A stretch of DNA of 64,000 nt from Desulfovibrio sp. Fe33 (GTDB lineage Bacteria > Desulfobacterota > Desulfovibrionia > Desulfovibrionales > Desulfovibrionaceae), in the NCBI RefSeq assembly GCF_028532725.1, contig NZ_JAQKGU010000013.1, forward strand, positions 46,176 through 110,175, written 5' to 3'. Below are positions 28,696 to 37,867 of the stretch, one piece after another (position 1 is the first letter of the stretch; each line of letters starts with the position of its first letter). The notes beneath the pieces were generated by a model. It did not search any database, had not been told where the DNA came from, and saw only the letters and a program-made list of their open reading frames with translations. Both the position numbers and the translations under genes were made by a program.

Positions 28696-30759
28696 ATGCT
28701 GACTCCGAAGGAAGCGGCTTCGTCCGCCCGGGGCCGGTATCCGGCTCCCATCGAATACTCGGCCCTGTGCGAAGCCGGGCTGTCGTCGGAGGGCGCTCCG
28801 GCCGTGGATGCGACCGTCGCCTTTGGCTGGAAACCCGTAGCGGTGGACCCGGCCAAGCCCCTGTGCGACCCGACCAACCATTACCTGCTGACCGTCAGAA
28901 AGGCGGGCACGGTCGCAACGGTTTGGAAACAGGATGCGGAGGTGGGGACCTTCACCGTCTCGGCCACAACCTACGCGGGACTCGTCTCCGAAGCGCTGGC
29001 CGCGTTCGCCGGGTCGGACAAGGGGTACTATTCCCGGCTCGCCGTGGTCGAGTCCGCTCTCGACTTCACCGCGTTTTACGCTCCGTCGGGAGTGGTCGCC
29101 GGACTGTGGATGCCGTGGCTGCTTTACGGCCTGAAGCTCCACACGCTGCTCGACTTCTCCGACGCGGCCAACCCCGGCAACGATGTCTGCGACAACGGCA
29201 ACCACTGGACGCTTCCCGGTGCGGTGCAGACAACGGATACGCCCACTGACAACCATGCGACAATCAACCCCCTCAAGACCGGCGCCGGCACGGCAACGCT
29301 TGGTGACGGGAATACGAGTATGCTGACCACCGATTCCTTGAGGGAGCAGGCGTATTCAACGCTCTCCATGTCATCAAGGAAGTGGTATATCGAAATCGTG
29401 AACCGCCACACGGACCCCGCAGTTCTGGTCGGCGGGGTGATCTCGACCAGGAAAACCAGTTCGTCCACCTCGGAAACGGTATCGCTCAACGAATGGTTTT
29501 ACGGCTTCTCCGATGTGGTTCACTTCGGCGGAGTGCCGGTGGATGGGACCGTGTTTCCCGATATTGCCGGGGGCGGCGTCATGGGGCTTGAGTTTGATGC
29601 CGACGCAGGCACGCTTGCCGGGTATTGCAATGGTGAGCTGCAATACACGATAGAGAACATTCCGCCCGGCTCGTACCATTTCACGGCCATGGACCGGACT
29701 ACGGCGCGGCAGATGAACATCACGATGCGGTTTCGTGAAGAGACCTGGGACTACACGCCTTCCGAAGGGTTCCGCGCACTTAGTTCCGCTGGTCTTGAGG
29801 CCCCCGCCGTGTGCGACTCGTCCCGGTTCGCGGATGTTGTCCTGCGGACCGGCACGGGCGGGACGGCCGCCGTCTCCGGCCTCGGTTTCCGGCCCGGCTT
29901 TGTGTTGAGCAAGGACCGGGACAATTCGCGCTCCTGGGCGTTGTTCGATTCCGTGCGCGGGCCGGGGAAATACCTGAAGATCGACGTAGAGGCGGCTGAA
30001 GCCGCGGATGGGGATTCCCTGACGGGGTTCGCCTTGGACGGATATACCTTGGGCGGCTCTTCTTCAGCGAATCATGCCGGGGCCGGATACGTGGATGTTT
30101 GCCTCAAGGCCGATCCCGCTCAGGGATTCGAGGCGATACGGTATACCGGCGACGGCGTCGCCGGGCGCAAGGTCGCTCACAATTTTGGCCGCCCGCCGTG
30201 TTTCGTGATGGCGATCCGGCTCGACACGGCTCAGGGGCGGCTCACCTACAACCGCGCATCGGGCGCGACAGTATATCAACATCTGGAAACCGCAAACAGC
30301 TCAGTGGCGTCCCCAGCCGCATGGAACAACACCGAGCCGGACTCGTCGTTTGTCACTCTCGGCACGGGAACCGGCGTCAATGCCTTGAACGGGGAGTACG
30401 TGCTGTACGTTTTCGCGGAGTCGGACGTCGTGAAGTTCGTCGAATATCGCGGGACTGGTAGCGCGAATGGTCCGTTCGTGGATGTCGGCGGCAGAGTGAA
30501 GGCGCTCCTTTTCCTGAAGAACGTCAGCAGCGATTCGAGGAACTGGTCCGACAGGAATGTGGCGGCCAACCCCGTCAATCCCGTCAAGAGATTCCTTAAA
30601 CCCAACAGCAGCGAGCCGGAGATGGAAGGAACGGACTTCGTTTTCACCTCCACCGGATTCAAGGTGGCCAGCACCTCGACGGCATACAACGAGTCGGGAA
30701 AGCTGCACATCGGCCTGGCGCTTATGGAATCATCGTCAAAGTACAACAATGCCTTTTAA
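28696..30759 (+). CDS. Phage tail fibre/receptor-binding protein with SPRY-like domain
   Basis: The 687-residue protein starts at MLTPKEAASS behind GGAGG; an in-frame start at 28516 would overlap the previous gene by 60 codons. A SPRY/concanavalin-like domain spans about residues 220-355 (STLSMSSRKWYIEIVNR, SLNEWFYGFSD, GLEFDADAGTLAGYCNGELQ). It is followed by a module containing GLGFRPGFVLSKDRDNSRSW with ALFDSVRGPGKYL, and later a second similar half around KALLFLKNVSSDSRNWSDRN. These modules are common in tail fibres of marine and environmental phages. The SPRY-like domain is a good candidate for host-surface recognition. Next gene is a fibre chaperone. Confidence 0.72.
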   Translation: MLTPKEAASSARGRYPAPIEYSALCEAGLSSEGAPAVDATVAFGWKPVAVDPAKPLCDPTNHYLLTVRKAGTVATVWKQDAEVGTFTVSATTYAGLVSEALAAFAGSDKGYYSRLAVVESALDFTAFYAPSGVVAGLWMPWLLYGLKLHTLLDFSDAANPGNDVCDNGNHWTLPGAVQTTDTPTDNHATINPLKTGAGTATLGDGNTSMLTTDSLREQAYSTLSMSSRKWYIEIVNRHTDPAVLVGGVISTRKTSSSTSETVSLNEWFYGFSDVVHFGGVPVDGTVFPDIAGGGVMGLEFDADAGTLAGYCNGELQYTIENIPPGSYHFTAMDRTTARQMNITMRFREETWDYTPSEGFRALSSAGLEAPAVCDSSRFADVVLRTGTGGTAAVSGLGFRPGFVLSKDRDNSRSWALFDSVRGPGKYLKIDVEAAEAADGDSLTGFALDGYTLGGSSSANHAGAGYVDVCLKADPAQGFEAIRYTGDGVAGRKVAHNFGRPPCFVMAIRLDTAQGRLTYNRASGATVYQHLETANSSVASPAAWNNTEPDSSFVTLGTGTGVNALNGEYVLYVFAESDVVKFVEYRGTGSANGPFVDVGGRVKALLFLKNVSSDSRNWSDRNVAANPVNPVKRFLKPNSSEPEMEGTDFVFTSTGFKVASTSTAYNESGKLHIGLALMESSSKYNNAF

Positions 30760-30770
30760 GGAGACTCATC

Positions 30771-31205
30771 ATGTGGAGATACCCCGACGGAACCTTTCGG
30801 CTTAACGCCCCGGCCCGCTTGGAACAATATGGAATGATCCGCCCGTTTTCGGGCCTGACCCGCGAGGAACTGAACGAACTCGGCTACAATGAGGCCCTGC
30901 CGCTCAAGCGCGATCCGTACACCGTCTATGTGACCGCGTGGATCAGGGGCGAGGACCTGGTCTTCCGGGAAACTGCGGTTAGCGCCGTGGTGGATGAAGC
31001 CGCCAGGGATGCGGATTTGGCCGGGAAGGCGCGGGCCGAGCGCGACAGGCTGCTGGCGGAAAGCGACTGGACCCAGCTTGCTGATGCGCCGCTGGCCGAC
31101 GAAGAGAAAGCGGCTTGGGCGACGAAGCGGCAAGCATGGCGCGACGTGCCGCAACAGGCCGGTTTTCCTGGAGCGGTGGAGTGGCCGGAGGCCGCAACGG
31201 TCTAG
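30771..31205 (+). CDS. Tail fibre assembly chaperone
   Basis: The 144-residue protein ends with the recognisable chaperone tail: RDRLLAESDWTQLADAPL, then AWATKRQAWRDVPQQAGFP and VEWPEA. This C-terminal pattern is shared by tail-fibre assembly chaperones of many phages. The N-terminal RYPDGTFRLNAPARL and the ELGYNEALPLKRDPY segment are consistent with that. TTAAGGAG precedes the ATG. It directly follows the large fibre gene, the expected position for a dedicated folding partner. A terminator-like hairpin follows. Confidence 0.8.
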   Translation: MWRYPDGTFRLNAPARLEQYGMIRPFSGLTREELNELGYNEALPLKRDPYTVYVTAWIRGEDLVFRETAVSAVVDEAARDADLAGKARAERDRLLAESDWTQLADAPLADEEKAAWATKRQAWRDVPQQAGFPGAVEWPEAATV

Positions 31206-31250
31206 GCGTCGATACGTCAGACGCCTGCGCCATTTTTGCCGCCTGCCCAC

Positions 31251-31284
31251 GGGCGCGTCTTCCTCGCGGAGGCGCGCCCTTTTC
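31251..31284 (+). terminator. Terminator closing the tail operon
   Basis: GGGCGCGTCTTCC-TCGC-GGAGGCGCGCCC with one mismatch, followed by TTTTCC. It separates the phage operon from the convergent cupin gene. Confidence 0.7.
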
Positions 31285-31797
31285 CTATTCGGCGGTCAGG
31301 CGGATGATCCGGTCGCGGAATTCTGGGTAGGAGGTGACCAGTTCGGTCCGGTCGCCGTGCGCGTAGTCGGCGTATTCGAAGCCCGGGGCCACGGTGCAGC
31401 CCATGAGGGCGAAGGGCGAGCCCGGAAGCAGGCGCAGTCCCTGCCAGGAATCGCGGGGCACGACGATCTGGGGCCGCTGCCCGGCCAGGATGTCGTTGCC
31501 CAGGACAAGCGTTTCGCCGGGCCCGTCCGGGTGGAGCTGGAGCATTTCGCAGGGGCCGCCCGCGTAGAAATGGAATATCTCGTCGGACCGAAGCCGGTGC
31601 ATGTGCGAATAGGTGCCGGGCGTGAGCAGGTAATAGATGGCCGTGCCCAAGGCGCGCGGCCCGTCGTAGCGGCCGGGCAAAATCTCGCGGGGAAGGCTCT
31701 CGCCGGTCCGGTGGGTTTCCAGGAACCAGCCGCCTTCCTCGGGGTGCGGGGTGAGGCCGAGGCGTTCGATGATCTGTCGGGCGTCGGGCGCGTTCAT
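31285..31797 (-). CDS. Cupin-fold protein, DUF985 family
   Basis: The 170-residue single-domain protein matches the DUF985 cupin family: LTPHPEEGGWFLETHR at the N-terminus, then SHMHRLRSDEIFHFYAG and VVPRDSWQGLRL. His and Glu in HMHRLRSDE are plausible metal ligands. The catalytic role of this family is not established; sugar-phosphate or nucleotide-sugar binding has been suggested. The gene lies 8 bp after slyX on the same strand and is likely cotranscribed. Confidence 0.87.
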   Translation of the reverse strand: MNAPDARQIIERLGLTPHPEEGGWFLETHRTGESLPREILPGRYDGPRALGTAIYYLLTPGTYSHMHRLRSDEIFHFYAGGPCEMLQLHPDGPGETLVLGNDILAGQRPQIVVPRDSWQGLRLLPGSPFALMGCTVAPGFEYADYAHGDRTELVTSYPEFRDRIIRLTAE

Positions 31798-31805
31798 GCC
31801 GTCTC

Positions 31806-32015
31806 TTACCCGTTGTAGTGCGGCGGCGGCACGTCGACCGGCCCGCCGTTTTCCATTTCTTCGTCCATGTTGCGGACTTTCTGGGCCAGGCGTTCGACCA
31901 GTCTCTTGAGATCGTCGATCTGCTTCTGCTGGTCGAATATCTGATCGCTCAGTTTTTCCATGGTTCGGTCCTGAAGGGCGATAAGGCTCTCCAGTCGTTC
32001 TATTTTGTCGTCCAT
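31806..32015 (-). CDS. slyX: SlyX-family coiled-coil protein
   Basis: The 69-residue protein is an almost continuous coiled coil (LIALQDRTMEKLSDQIFDQQ) ending in DVPPPHYNG, the conserved SlyX tail. The ATG at 32015 follows AAGGAGGA; an in-frame ATG 13 codons upstream is less likely. SlyX function is unknown. It is cotranscribed with the DUF985 cupin. Confidence 0.85.
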   Translation of the reverse strand: MDDKIERLESLIALQDRTMEKLSDQIFDQQKQIDDLKRLVERLAQKVRNMDEEMENGGPVDVPPPHYNG

Positions 32016-32094
32016 GCGATCCTCCTTGAGGGCACGAGTATGCGCCATGGGCACGGCGAAGGCAACGGCCGGGTGTTCCGGCCGTTCGGCCGGA

Positions 32095-32979
32095 TCAGGT
32101 TCGGTTGGTGAGATAGACGCCGCAGAGAATCATGCTTCCGCCCACGGCCAGGGAGAGGTGGATGGGTTCGTCCAGGAGCAGAAAGCCGGTGATGACGGCA
32201 AAGGCGGGAACCATGTTGATAAAGATGCCCGCCCTGGATGCGCCGATGACGTTGATGGCCCGGTAGTACCAGTAGTAGGCCAGGGCGGTGGCCAGGAATC
32301 CGAGAAAGACCACGCAGCCCCAGTCCACGGGGCGGAGGCGGACGATATCGGCGGCGAGCCCCTGCACCAGGGCCACGGGCAGGAGCATGAGCGTGCCGGT
32401 GAAGCTGGACCAGGCTACCGAGGTCAGCGGCGGCAGCCGTTTCATGACGGACCGGCCTCCCATGGTGTAGGCGGTCCAACTGGCCACGCATCCGAGGATC
32501 ATGAAATCTCCCCGGCTCACCCCTCCGGCCAGAAGGGCGATCGGGTCGCCGTCGGCGATGACTATGGACACCCCCACCAGCGAGAGGACCGCCCCGGCGA
32601 TGCGCAACGGGCCGAATTTTTCCCCGTAGAACAGGGCGGAGATGGCGGCGATGCACACCGGAGTGCAGGCGACGATAAGCGCTGCCCGCCCGGCCGGAAT
32701 GGATTGGAGACCGGTAAAAAAGAAATGGCTGTAGGCAAACACCCCTGTCGCGCCCAGAAAGGTCACCGGCAGGATCTGGTCACGTTTGAGCCGGGGCAGC
32801 CGCCCGTCGGCCCGCCAGCACATGAACAGCAGGATCAGCGAGGCTAGGCCGAAGCGCAGCACGGCGGCGGTCATGGGATGGACGGACTGGGCCAGGACGC
32901 GCCCGGCCACCCAGGTGCCGCCCCAGAGCATCATGCTCGTCACGAGCAGAATGTAGGTGTAGCTCAGCGATTGTTTCAT
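32095..32979 (-). CDS. EamA/DMT-family transporter
   Basis: The 294-residue membrane protein has ten predicted helices in two EamA repeats, including WGGTWVAGRVLAQSVHP at the start and ATALAYYWYYRAINVIGASRA near the end of the second repeat. The start at MKQSLSY lacks a strong Shine-Dalgarno sequence; a GTG 13 codons upstream (33018) is the alternative. It is distinct from the EamA gene at 17812. Likely substrates are small metabolites, not determinable here. Confidence 0.85.
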   Translation of the reverse strand: MKQSLSYTYILLVTSMMLWGGTWVAGRVLAQSVHPMTAAVLRFGLASLILLFMCWRADGRLPRLKRDQILPVTFLGATGVFAYSHFFFTGLQSIPAGRAALIVACTPVCIAAISALFYGEKFGPLRIAGAVLSLVGVSIVIADGDPIALLAGGVSRGDFMILGCVASWTAYTMGGRSVMKRLPPLTSVAWSSFTGTLMLLPVALVQGLAADIVRLRPVDWGCVVFLGFLATALAYYWYYRAINVIGASRAGIFINMVPAFAVITGFLLLDEPIHLSLAVGGSMILCGVYLTNRT

Positions 32980-33061
32980 TGTCGGCAGTGTATACGCCTG
33001 AAACCTCGAATTATCCACCCCTGGTTATAGCGTGTCCCCGCTTCGTCCCATGGGCGTGCGG

Positions 33062-34243
33062 CTAGGCCTCGCCGCCCTTTTTCGTCCCGTCATACAGCTC
33101 GTATTCCAGCAATCGGCATTCGATCTTGGCGTTCCAGAAGACGCGACGTCGCCGGGTGCGCAGCCCCACGCATTTGGCCAGGTCCATGTTGCCGGTGAAG
33201 ATGAAGCCGGTCTTGCCGCCGCACCGTTGCTTGAAGAAGTCGCCGATCCCCCGGTATACGTCCTTGAGCATGTCCATGTCCCCCAGCCGCTTGCCGTATT
33301 CCGGGTTGAGCATGACCACGCCCGGACCTTCCGGGACTTCGGTTTCGGTAAAATCGCAGACGGCGAACTCGATGAAATCGCCCACTCCGGCCAGGCGGGC
33401 GTTGTCCCTGGCCGCTTCTATGGCTTCCGGATCGTGGTCCGTGGCGATGATTCGGCCTTTTATCTCCGGAATCTCCGCGTCTTCGGCCGCGCCGAGCAGT
33501 TCGTCCCACACGTCCGGTTCATAGCCTTTGACGTGCATGAAGGCGAACTCGTCGCGCAACAACCCCGGGGCCCCGTTCATGGCCATGAGCGCGGCCTCGA
33601 TGGCCAGGGTGCCGGAGCCGCACATGGGCGCGATGAAGTGCCCGCCCCGACGGGCGGTCTCGGGCCAGTCCGCGGCCAGGATGCAGGCTGCGGCCAAGGT
33701 CTCCTGCATGGGAGCCTTGTGGGGCCGCTTGCGATAGCCGCGCCTGGGCAGCGGTTCGCCCGTGGTGTCCAGGTAGAGCGTCGCCCGGTTTTCGCGCCAG
33801 TGCAGGAACAGGCAGACTCCGTGCGTGTCCGGGCCGGAGTCCGGCCGCGTCTTGAACCGCTCCATGAAGCGGTCGGCCACCGCGTCCTTGACCCGCAGTC
33901 CGGCGAATCGCGAATCATTGACCGTGGTGTCGCGGATGGAGGCGTCCACCCGAAAATATCCGTCGACCGGGATGTACTCCTCCCACGGGACGGCTTTGGT
34001 CTCGCGGTACAGTTCATCCGCATCGAAGGCGCGGAACCTTTTCAGCTCGAAGAGCACCCTGTGGCCCGTGCGAATCCACAGGTTGAGGCTCATGCAGTCG
34101 GCCAGGCTGCCTTGAACCTCCACGCCCGCGTCGAGCGGAATGGATTGTTCGAAGCCCAACCCGGCGAGTTCGGCCTGAAGGTATTCGGGCATGTCCTTGG
34201 GACAGGTGACCAGAATGGGGGCGGTATCGGAAAAATGAGTCAT
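33062..34243 (-). CDS. THUMP-type RNA methyltransferase (RlmL/RlmKL N-domain-like)
   Basis: The 393-residue protein has an N-terminal ferredoxin-like/THUMP region (ILVTCPKDMPEYLQAELAGLG to about residue 170). A Rossmann methyltransferase follows, with the SAM motif APMCGSGTLAIEAALMA and acidic motif II IIATDHDPEAIEAARDN. Motif IV reads NPEYGKRLG, where the family normally has NPPYGER. N2-guanine methylation of 23S rRNA is the expected role of RlmL relatives. The change of the second Pro to Glu next to the flipped-base pocket is worth checking. It lies 18 bp after the O-antigen-ligase-like gene. Confidence 0.85.
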   Translation of the reverse strand: MTHFSDTAPILVTCPKDMPEYLQAELAGLGFEQSIPLDAGVEVQGSLADCMSLNLWIRTGHRVLFELKRFRAFDADELYRETKAVPWEEYIPVDGYFRVDASIRDTTVNDSRFAGLRVKDAVADRFMERFKTRPDSGPDTHGVCLFLHWRENRATLYLDTTGEPLPRRGYRKRPHKAPMQETLAAACILAADWPETARRGGHFIAPMCGSGTLAIEAALMAMNGAPGLLRDEFAFMHVKGYEPDVWDELLGAAEDAEIPEIKGRIIATDHDPEAIEAARDNARLAGVGDFIEFAVCDFTETEVPEGPGVVMLNPEYGKRLGDMDMLKDVYRGIGDFFKQRCGGKTGFIFTGNMDLAKCVGLRTRRRRVFWNAKIECRLLEYELYDGTKKGGEA

Positions 34244-34261
34244 GATGGTCTCTGGCCGGAC

Positions 34262-35542
34262 CTAGAGCGGACGCATGTCCCACTCTTCGGCCGGATTTTC
34301 TTCGGGTTGGGGGCAGTCGGTCGGCCCGGATGGGCGTTTCCTGTTCACGCCGGACCAGCCTTGGGTCGGGGACAGGGCGAGGAGCAGGGCCAGCCCCGCC
34401 ACGGCGCCCGTGGATGGCTCGTAAAACAGGGGCGTGGAAACGCCCTGGACAAAGATGATGGCGGCCAGTCCCGCGCCCATGCGCGTCAGCCGCCGGAAAA
34501 TCAGCGTGAACAGTCCTACCAGGCAGACGGCGGGCAGGACGGCCCCCCAGCCCAGGGTGAGCCGCAGCCAGAAGGACGGCACCTGGGACAGGTGCGCGCC
34601 GAACAGGGTCGGCGAGCCCGTGACCCGTTCCCATACGGGGACCATTTCAGGCGGAAAGGTGAAGGGCAGGGCGTGGTCCAGCGGCAGCCCGGTCAGCAGC
34701 AGGAGCGGATTCTGGGCGAACAGGGACAGCGACTTGGCCCAGAGCCAGTAGTCCACGTACCGGCTCAGGTCCGAGGGCGTGATCGGCAGGCGGAAGGTGA
34801 GGGCCAGGGCCGCGAAACAGGCCAGGAACACGGATGTGCGGAACCAGCGCCCGCCTCGCCCGAAACAGAGGTATATCCACCCGGCAGCGAACAGCCCGGT
34901 ACGCGACAGGGTGGCCAGAATGCCCGCCAGGATCAGCGCGCGGTAGATCGGCGCGCCCTGGTCCGGCTCATACAGGCCGTCATCGGCCGGGCCGGGCCGG
35001 AGGGAGGCGCACAGGCAGATGAGGAGCAGGCCTGCCAGCAGGTCGATGTTTCCGATCCAGCGCATCGAGGGCGCGGCCCGGTAGATGAACGCCTCCACGC
35101 CGAGGTCGAGCGCGCAGAGCAATCCGAGCACCGCGCCGAACCGCTGGAAATCCGCCCGGTCGGGCAGGCCGAAGGTCATGACCCAAAGCCAGCAGAAGCA
35201 GAGCATCACGGCCGGGACCAACTCCGGGATTACGGGCGTGAACGCCGCAAGCTGGCGGAAGATGTCCTTGTGATAGAGGACCGCGATGGAGCAGAGAACG
35301 GCGAACATGCCCAATTCCAGAAAGAAGCGGGGCCGCAATCGTTCTCCGGAGCGCCGGAAGAGAATGGCGCGCACAGTGCCCAGGGCCGCCAGGAGGAGCC
35401 AGGGCAGGAAGGGGGAGCTTTCCGGACCGGGACCGGCGAATCGCGAGAGCAGAGTCCCCAGAGGCACCGCCGCGCAGGCCAAGGCCAGGGGTACCGCCGC
35501 CAGCCTGGATCTGGTCCGTTTCTTGGGCTGTTCCTGTACCAT
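34262..35542 (-). CDS. Polytopic membrane protein, O-antigen ligase/polymerase-like
   Basis: The 426-residue protein has about ten hydrophobic segments. The central TLSRTGLFAAGWIYL, a periplasmic-loop-like YWLWAKSLSLFAQNPLLLL and a later histidine-containing loop (FGAHLSQVPSFWLRL) before GWGAVLPAVCLVGLF match the layout of Wzy/WaaL proteins. Sequence identity to that family is weak by eye, so the call is tentative. A 12-residue basic N-terminus (KKRTRSR) should be cytoplasmic. No other polysaccharide genes are adjacent. Confidence 0.55.
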   Translation of the reverse strand: MVQEQPKKRTRSRLAAVPLALACAAVPLGTLLSRFAGPGPESSPFLPWLLLAALGTVRAILFRRSGERLRPRFFLELGMFAVLCSIAVLYHKDIFRQLAAFTPVIPELVPAVMLCFCWLWVMTFGLPDRADFQRFGAVLGLLCALDLGVEAFIYRAAPSMRWIGNIDLLAGLLLICLCASLRPGPADDGLYEPDQGAPIYRALILAGILATLSRTGLFAAGWIYLCFGRGGRWFRTSVFLACFAALALTFRLPITPSDLSRYVDYWLWAKSLSLFAQNPLLLLTGLPLDHALPFTFPPEMVPVWERVTGSPTLFGAHLSQVPSFWLRLTLGWGAVLPAVCLVGLFTLIFRRLTRMGAGLAAIIFVQGVSTPLFYEPSTGAVAGLALLLALSPTQGWSGVNRKRPSGPTDCPQPEENPAEEWDMRPL

Positions 35543-35873
35543 ACGCCCCGTCAGTTACCTTTTTGGGCACGCCAGGTAAAGACGGCCGCCCCCCTTCCCG
35601 TCGGTTTTTTCCATGATTTCCGGCGGCGTTCCGCCCGGGCTTTCCTGGAGATGCCTTTGAACACGGCATCTTGCTGTCTGAGCAATATGTTGTGGGGATA
35701 TTTTTATTAGACGGGACTGGTGCAATGGGGAGGGGGGGGGCCGGTCTCGTCCCGCGTGTTGCCCCTACTCCGGCAAAGACGAAGGGCGGCGGATTCGGCC
35801 GTGTCCCGAACAGGGCCTGGACGAGCTGATAACGGCTGAATCATCCGGCGGCCGCGCCGGGCGTATTCCCCTC
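35543..35873. other. Intergenic region between umuC end and membrane protein start
   Basis: About 331 bp with long G/C homopolymers (AGGGGGGGGG near 35735) and an AT-rich patch (TATTTTTATTAGA at 35700). No gene, repeat family member or convincing terminator was seen; umuC transcripts may end here by a Rho-dependent route. Confidence 0.35.
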
Positions 35874-37151
35874 CTACTTGGCCTGGACGGTAAGTATTTC
35901 CTCCCAGACCGTGGTGTATCGGGGCGAGCGCATCTCGCGTTTCATGCGCCATTCCTGTTTGACGCCTGAGGCGGCGAAGGACACGGTATCGCGCCCCCAT
36001 CGGGTGTTGACGTCGTCCACGGCGCGCATGAGCGGTCCGTCGTGCGGCCGGTGCGCCGGGGGCAGGGCGAGGAGGTTGAGCCAGCGGCCGCGTTCGGGTT
36101 CGAGGCCGGAGAGCATGACGCCGCATTTCTTGTATTGGTAGCCGTCGCGGAAGATGTGTTCCATGCCGGATCTGGCGGCCCGAATGAGGGTCGGGGTGTG
36201 CGCGGTGGCCACGGCCAGCGGCATGGCCAGCGTGTTGGAATACTGGGGCTGGCCGAGCTTGAACGAATTCGTCTGGAGATAGACGAGGATGCCGGAGGCC
36301 ACGGACCCTTGCTTGCGTAGTTTTTCGGCGGCCCGCGTGGTGTATTGGGAAGCGGCTTCGAGCATGTGGTCGAGCCGCGTGACCGGGTGGCCGAATGAGC
36401 GGGAAGACACGATGGTTTTCTTGTCCGCCGGGCCGGAATGGAAACCGTGGCAGGGAAAGCCGCGCAGTTCGAGCAGGGTGTGCAGTCCGCTGACCGTCAT
36501 CTTTTTTTGCACCCAGTCCCGTTTCAATTCCCGGAACTTGAGGGCGCTGTCCACGCCCATGGCCCGCAGCCGCTTGGCGTGTCGGGGGCCGATGCCCCAT
36601 ACTTCGCCGATGTCGGTCCATCCGAGCACCCGGTCCGGGTCCGGGCTGGCGTCCAGGTCGAACACGCCCCGGCACCGTTTCTGCTTCTTGGCGAACCTGT
36701 TGGCGAGTTTGGCCAGGGTCTTGGTCCGGGCGATGCCCACGGAGACCGGGATACCGGTCCAGGCGAACACCGTGGCCCGCAACCGGCGCGCATACGCGGC
36801 GGCTCCGCCCGGCACGCCCGTCAGGTCGCAGAACGCTTCGTCTATGGAATAGACCTCCACGTCGGGACAGTACCGCGACAGAATTCGCATCACCCGCGCC
36901 GACATGTCGCCGTACAAGGCGTAGTTGGATGAAAATACCGCCACCCCGTTCCGTTCGAGCATGGCCCGGCACTTGAAGTACGGCGTGCCCATGCCGATGC
37001 CCAGGGCCTTGGCCTCCTCGGACCGAGCGATCACGCATCCGTCGTTGTTTGACAGGACCACCACGGGCCGCTCGGCCAGTTCCGGCCGGAACGCCCGCTC
37101 GCACGACGCGTAGAAATTGTTGCAGTCGATCAGCGCGTAACTCTTGGGCAT
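35874..37151 (-). CDS. umuC: DNA polymerase V catalytic subunit UmuC-like
   Basis: The 425-residue Y-family translesion polymerase has the catalytic Asp motifs: [17 protein letters not shown] near residue 5 (first Asp) and [12 protein letters not shown] (Asp-Glu). A helix-hairpin-helix region contains [16 protein letters not shown]. The C-terminal little-finger/clamp region follows; length equals E. coli UmuC (422). It bypasses DNA lesions during the SOS response together with processed UmuD. It lies 102 bp downstream of umuD. Confidence 0.95.
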   Translation of the reverse strand: MPKSYALIDCNNFYASCERAFRPELAERPVVVLSNNDGCVIARSEEAKALGIGMGTPYFKCRAMLERNGVAVFSSNYALYGDMSARVMRILSRYCPDVEVYSIDEAFCDLTGVPGGAAAYARRLRATVFAWTGIPVSVGIARTKTLAKLANRFAKKQKRCRGVFDLDASPDPDRVLGWTDIGEVWGIGPRHAKRLRAMGVDSALKFRELKRDWVQKKMTVSGLHTLLELRGFPCHGFHSGPADKKTIVSSRSFGHPVTRLDHMLEAASQYTTRAAEKLRKQGSVASGILVYLQTNSFKLGQPQYSNTLAMPLAVATAHTPTLIRAARSGMEHIFRDGYQYKKCGVMLSGLEPERGRWLNLLALPPAHRPHDGPLMRAVDDVNTRWGRDTVSFAASGVKQEWRMKREMRSPRYTTVWEEILTVQAK

Positions 37152-37253
37152 GAAATGTCCCGTGTCCCTTCTTTGCGCGGCTTGCGGGAGCGCCGCCCCT
37201 TCGGCCTCGCCGCGATACCGGGGGACGTCGACGGCTGCCCGGCCCGCCGGTCG

Positions 37254-37715
37254 TCATACTTTATGCACCACGTGGAGAACCACGCCCCACACGAGGAAAT
37301 CCGTGTCGTCGTTGAGCTGTATGGGCGTATATTCAGGGTTCTCCGGGGCCAGCTCCAACCCGAACGGGGTCCTGCGCAGCCGTTTCACCGTGAATTCGCC
37401 GTCTACCAGGGCGATGACCACATTGCCGGGCTTCGGTTCCACGGAGCGGTCCACCACCAGAAGATCGCCGTGGTGGATGGCCGCGCCGATCATGGAGTCG
37501 CCGGACACGCGCACGAAATAGGTGGCCTCCGGCCGGGCCACCAGGTGCTCGTTCAGATCAAGCCGTTTCTCCAGATACTCTTCGGCGGGCGACGGAAATC
37601 CTGCCGGAACCGTTTCTCCGGCCAACGGCACGGCCAGCCGGGAGCCGAAATCCGGCCGGGAAACCGCTTCAACCCAGTTCCCCAGCGGAATTTCCGCGTG
37701 CGGACAGGAAACCAT
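37254..37715 (-). CDS. umuD: UmuD-like S24 autoprotease
   Basis: The 153-residue protein self-cleaves after RecA activation to form the UmuD' subunit of polymerase V. The cleavage site is the Ala38-Gly39 bond (PAG-FPSP). Catalytic Ser74 lies in SGDSM and Lys111 in FTVKRLRR. The overall S24 fold (YFVRVSGDSM, GDLLVVDRSVEPKPGNVV) is complete, and there is no HTH, ruling out LexA. It is upstream of umuC. An inverted repeat 57-72 bp upstream of its ATG is a candidate SOS operator. Confidence 0.95.
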   Translation of the reverse strand: MVSCPHAEIPLGNWVEAVSRPDFGSRLAVPLAGETVPAGFPSPAEEYLEKRLDLNEHLVARPEATYFVRVSGDSMIGAAIHHGDLLVVDRSVEPKPGNVVIALVDGEFTVKRLRRTPFGLELAPENPEYTPIQLNDDTDFLVWGVVLHVVHKV

Positions 37716-37771
37716 GTGTAAGCCTCACTGTTGTTAATTTAGATAAAACATTTTCTGTGAAAACATATCAA

Positions 37772-37787
37772 TTGTCAATCTTGACAA
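37772..37787 (-). promoter_or_regulatory. Candidate operator upstream of umuDC
   Basis: TTGTCAA-TC-TTGACAA is a perfect 7-bp inverted repeat with a 2-bp centre in an AT-rich island. On the minus strand it contains TTGACA, a -35-like hexamer. LexA is the expected regulator of umuDC, but this does not match the E. coli or Geobacter LexA boxes, so the regulator is unassigned. Confidence 0.5.
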
Positions 37788-37867
37788 AACAAAATGAAGT
37801 AAAATTTCAATGCCGGTCCCATGCCTGACAAGGGGCGCGGAATCCGGAATGCGCAATCTCAGGAAGC

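Noticed and set aside
24758..31284. Intact inducible prophage at the tail operon
   Set aside because: No integrase, repressor, terminase, portal, capsid or lysis gene and no att repeats are present; terminators bound a pure tail/fibre operon.
33032..35710. An 892-codon plus-strand frame opposite the RlmL-like and membrane-protein genes
   Set aside because: Same reason: antisense shadow, with the recognised SAM and membrane motifs lying on the minus strand.
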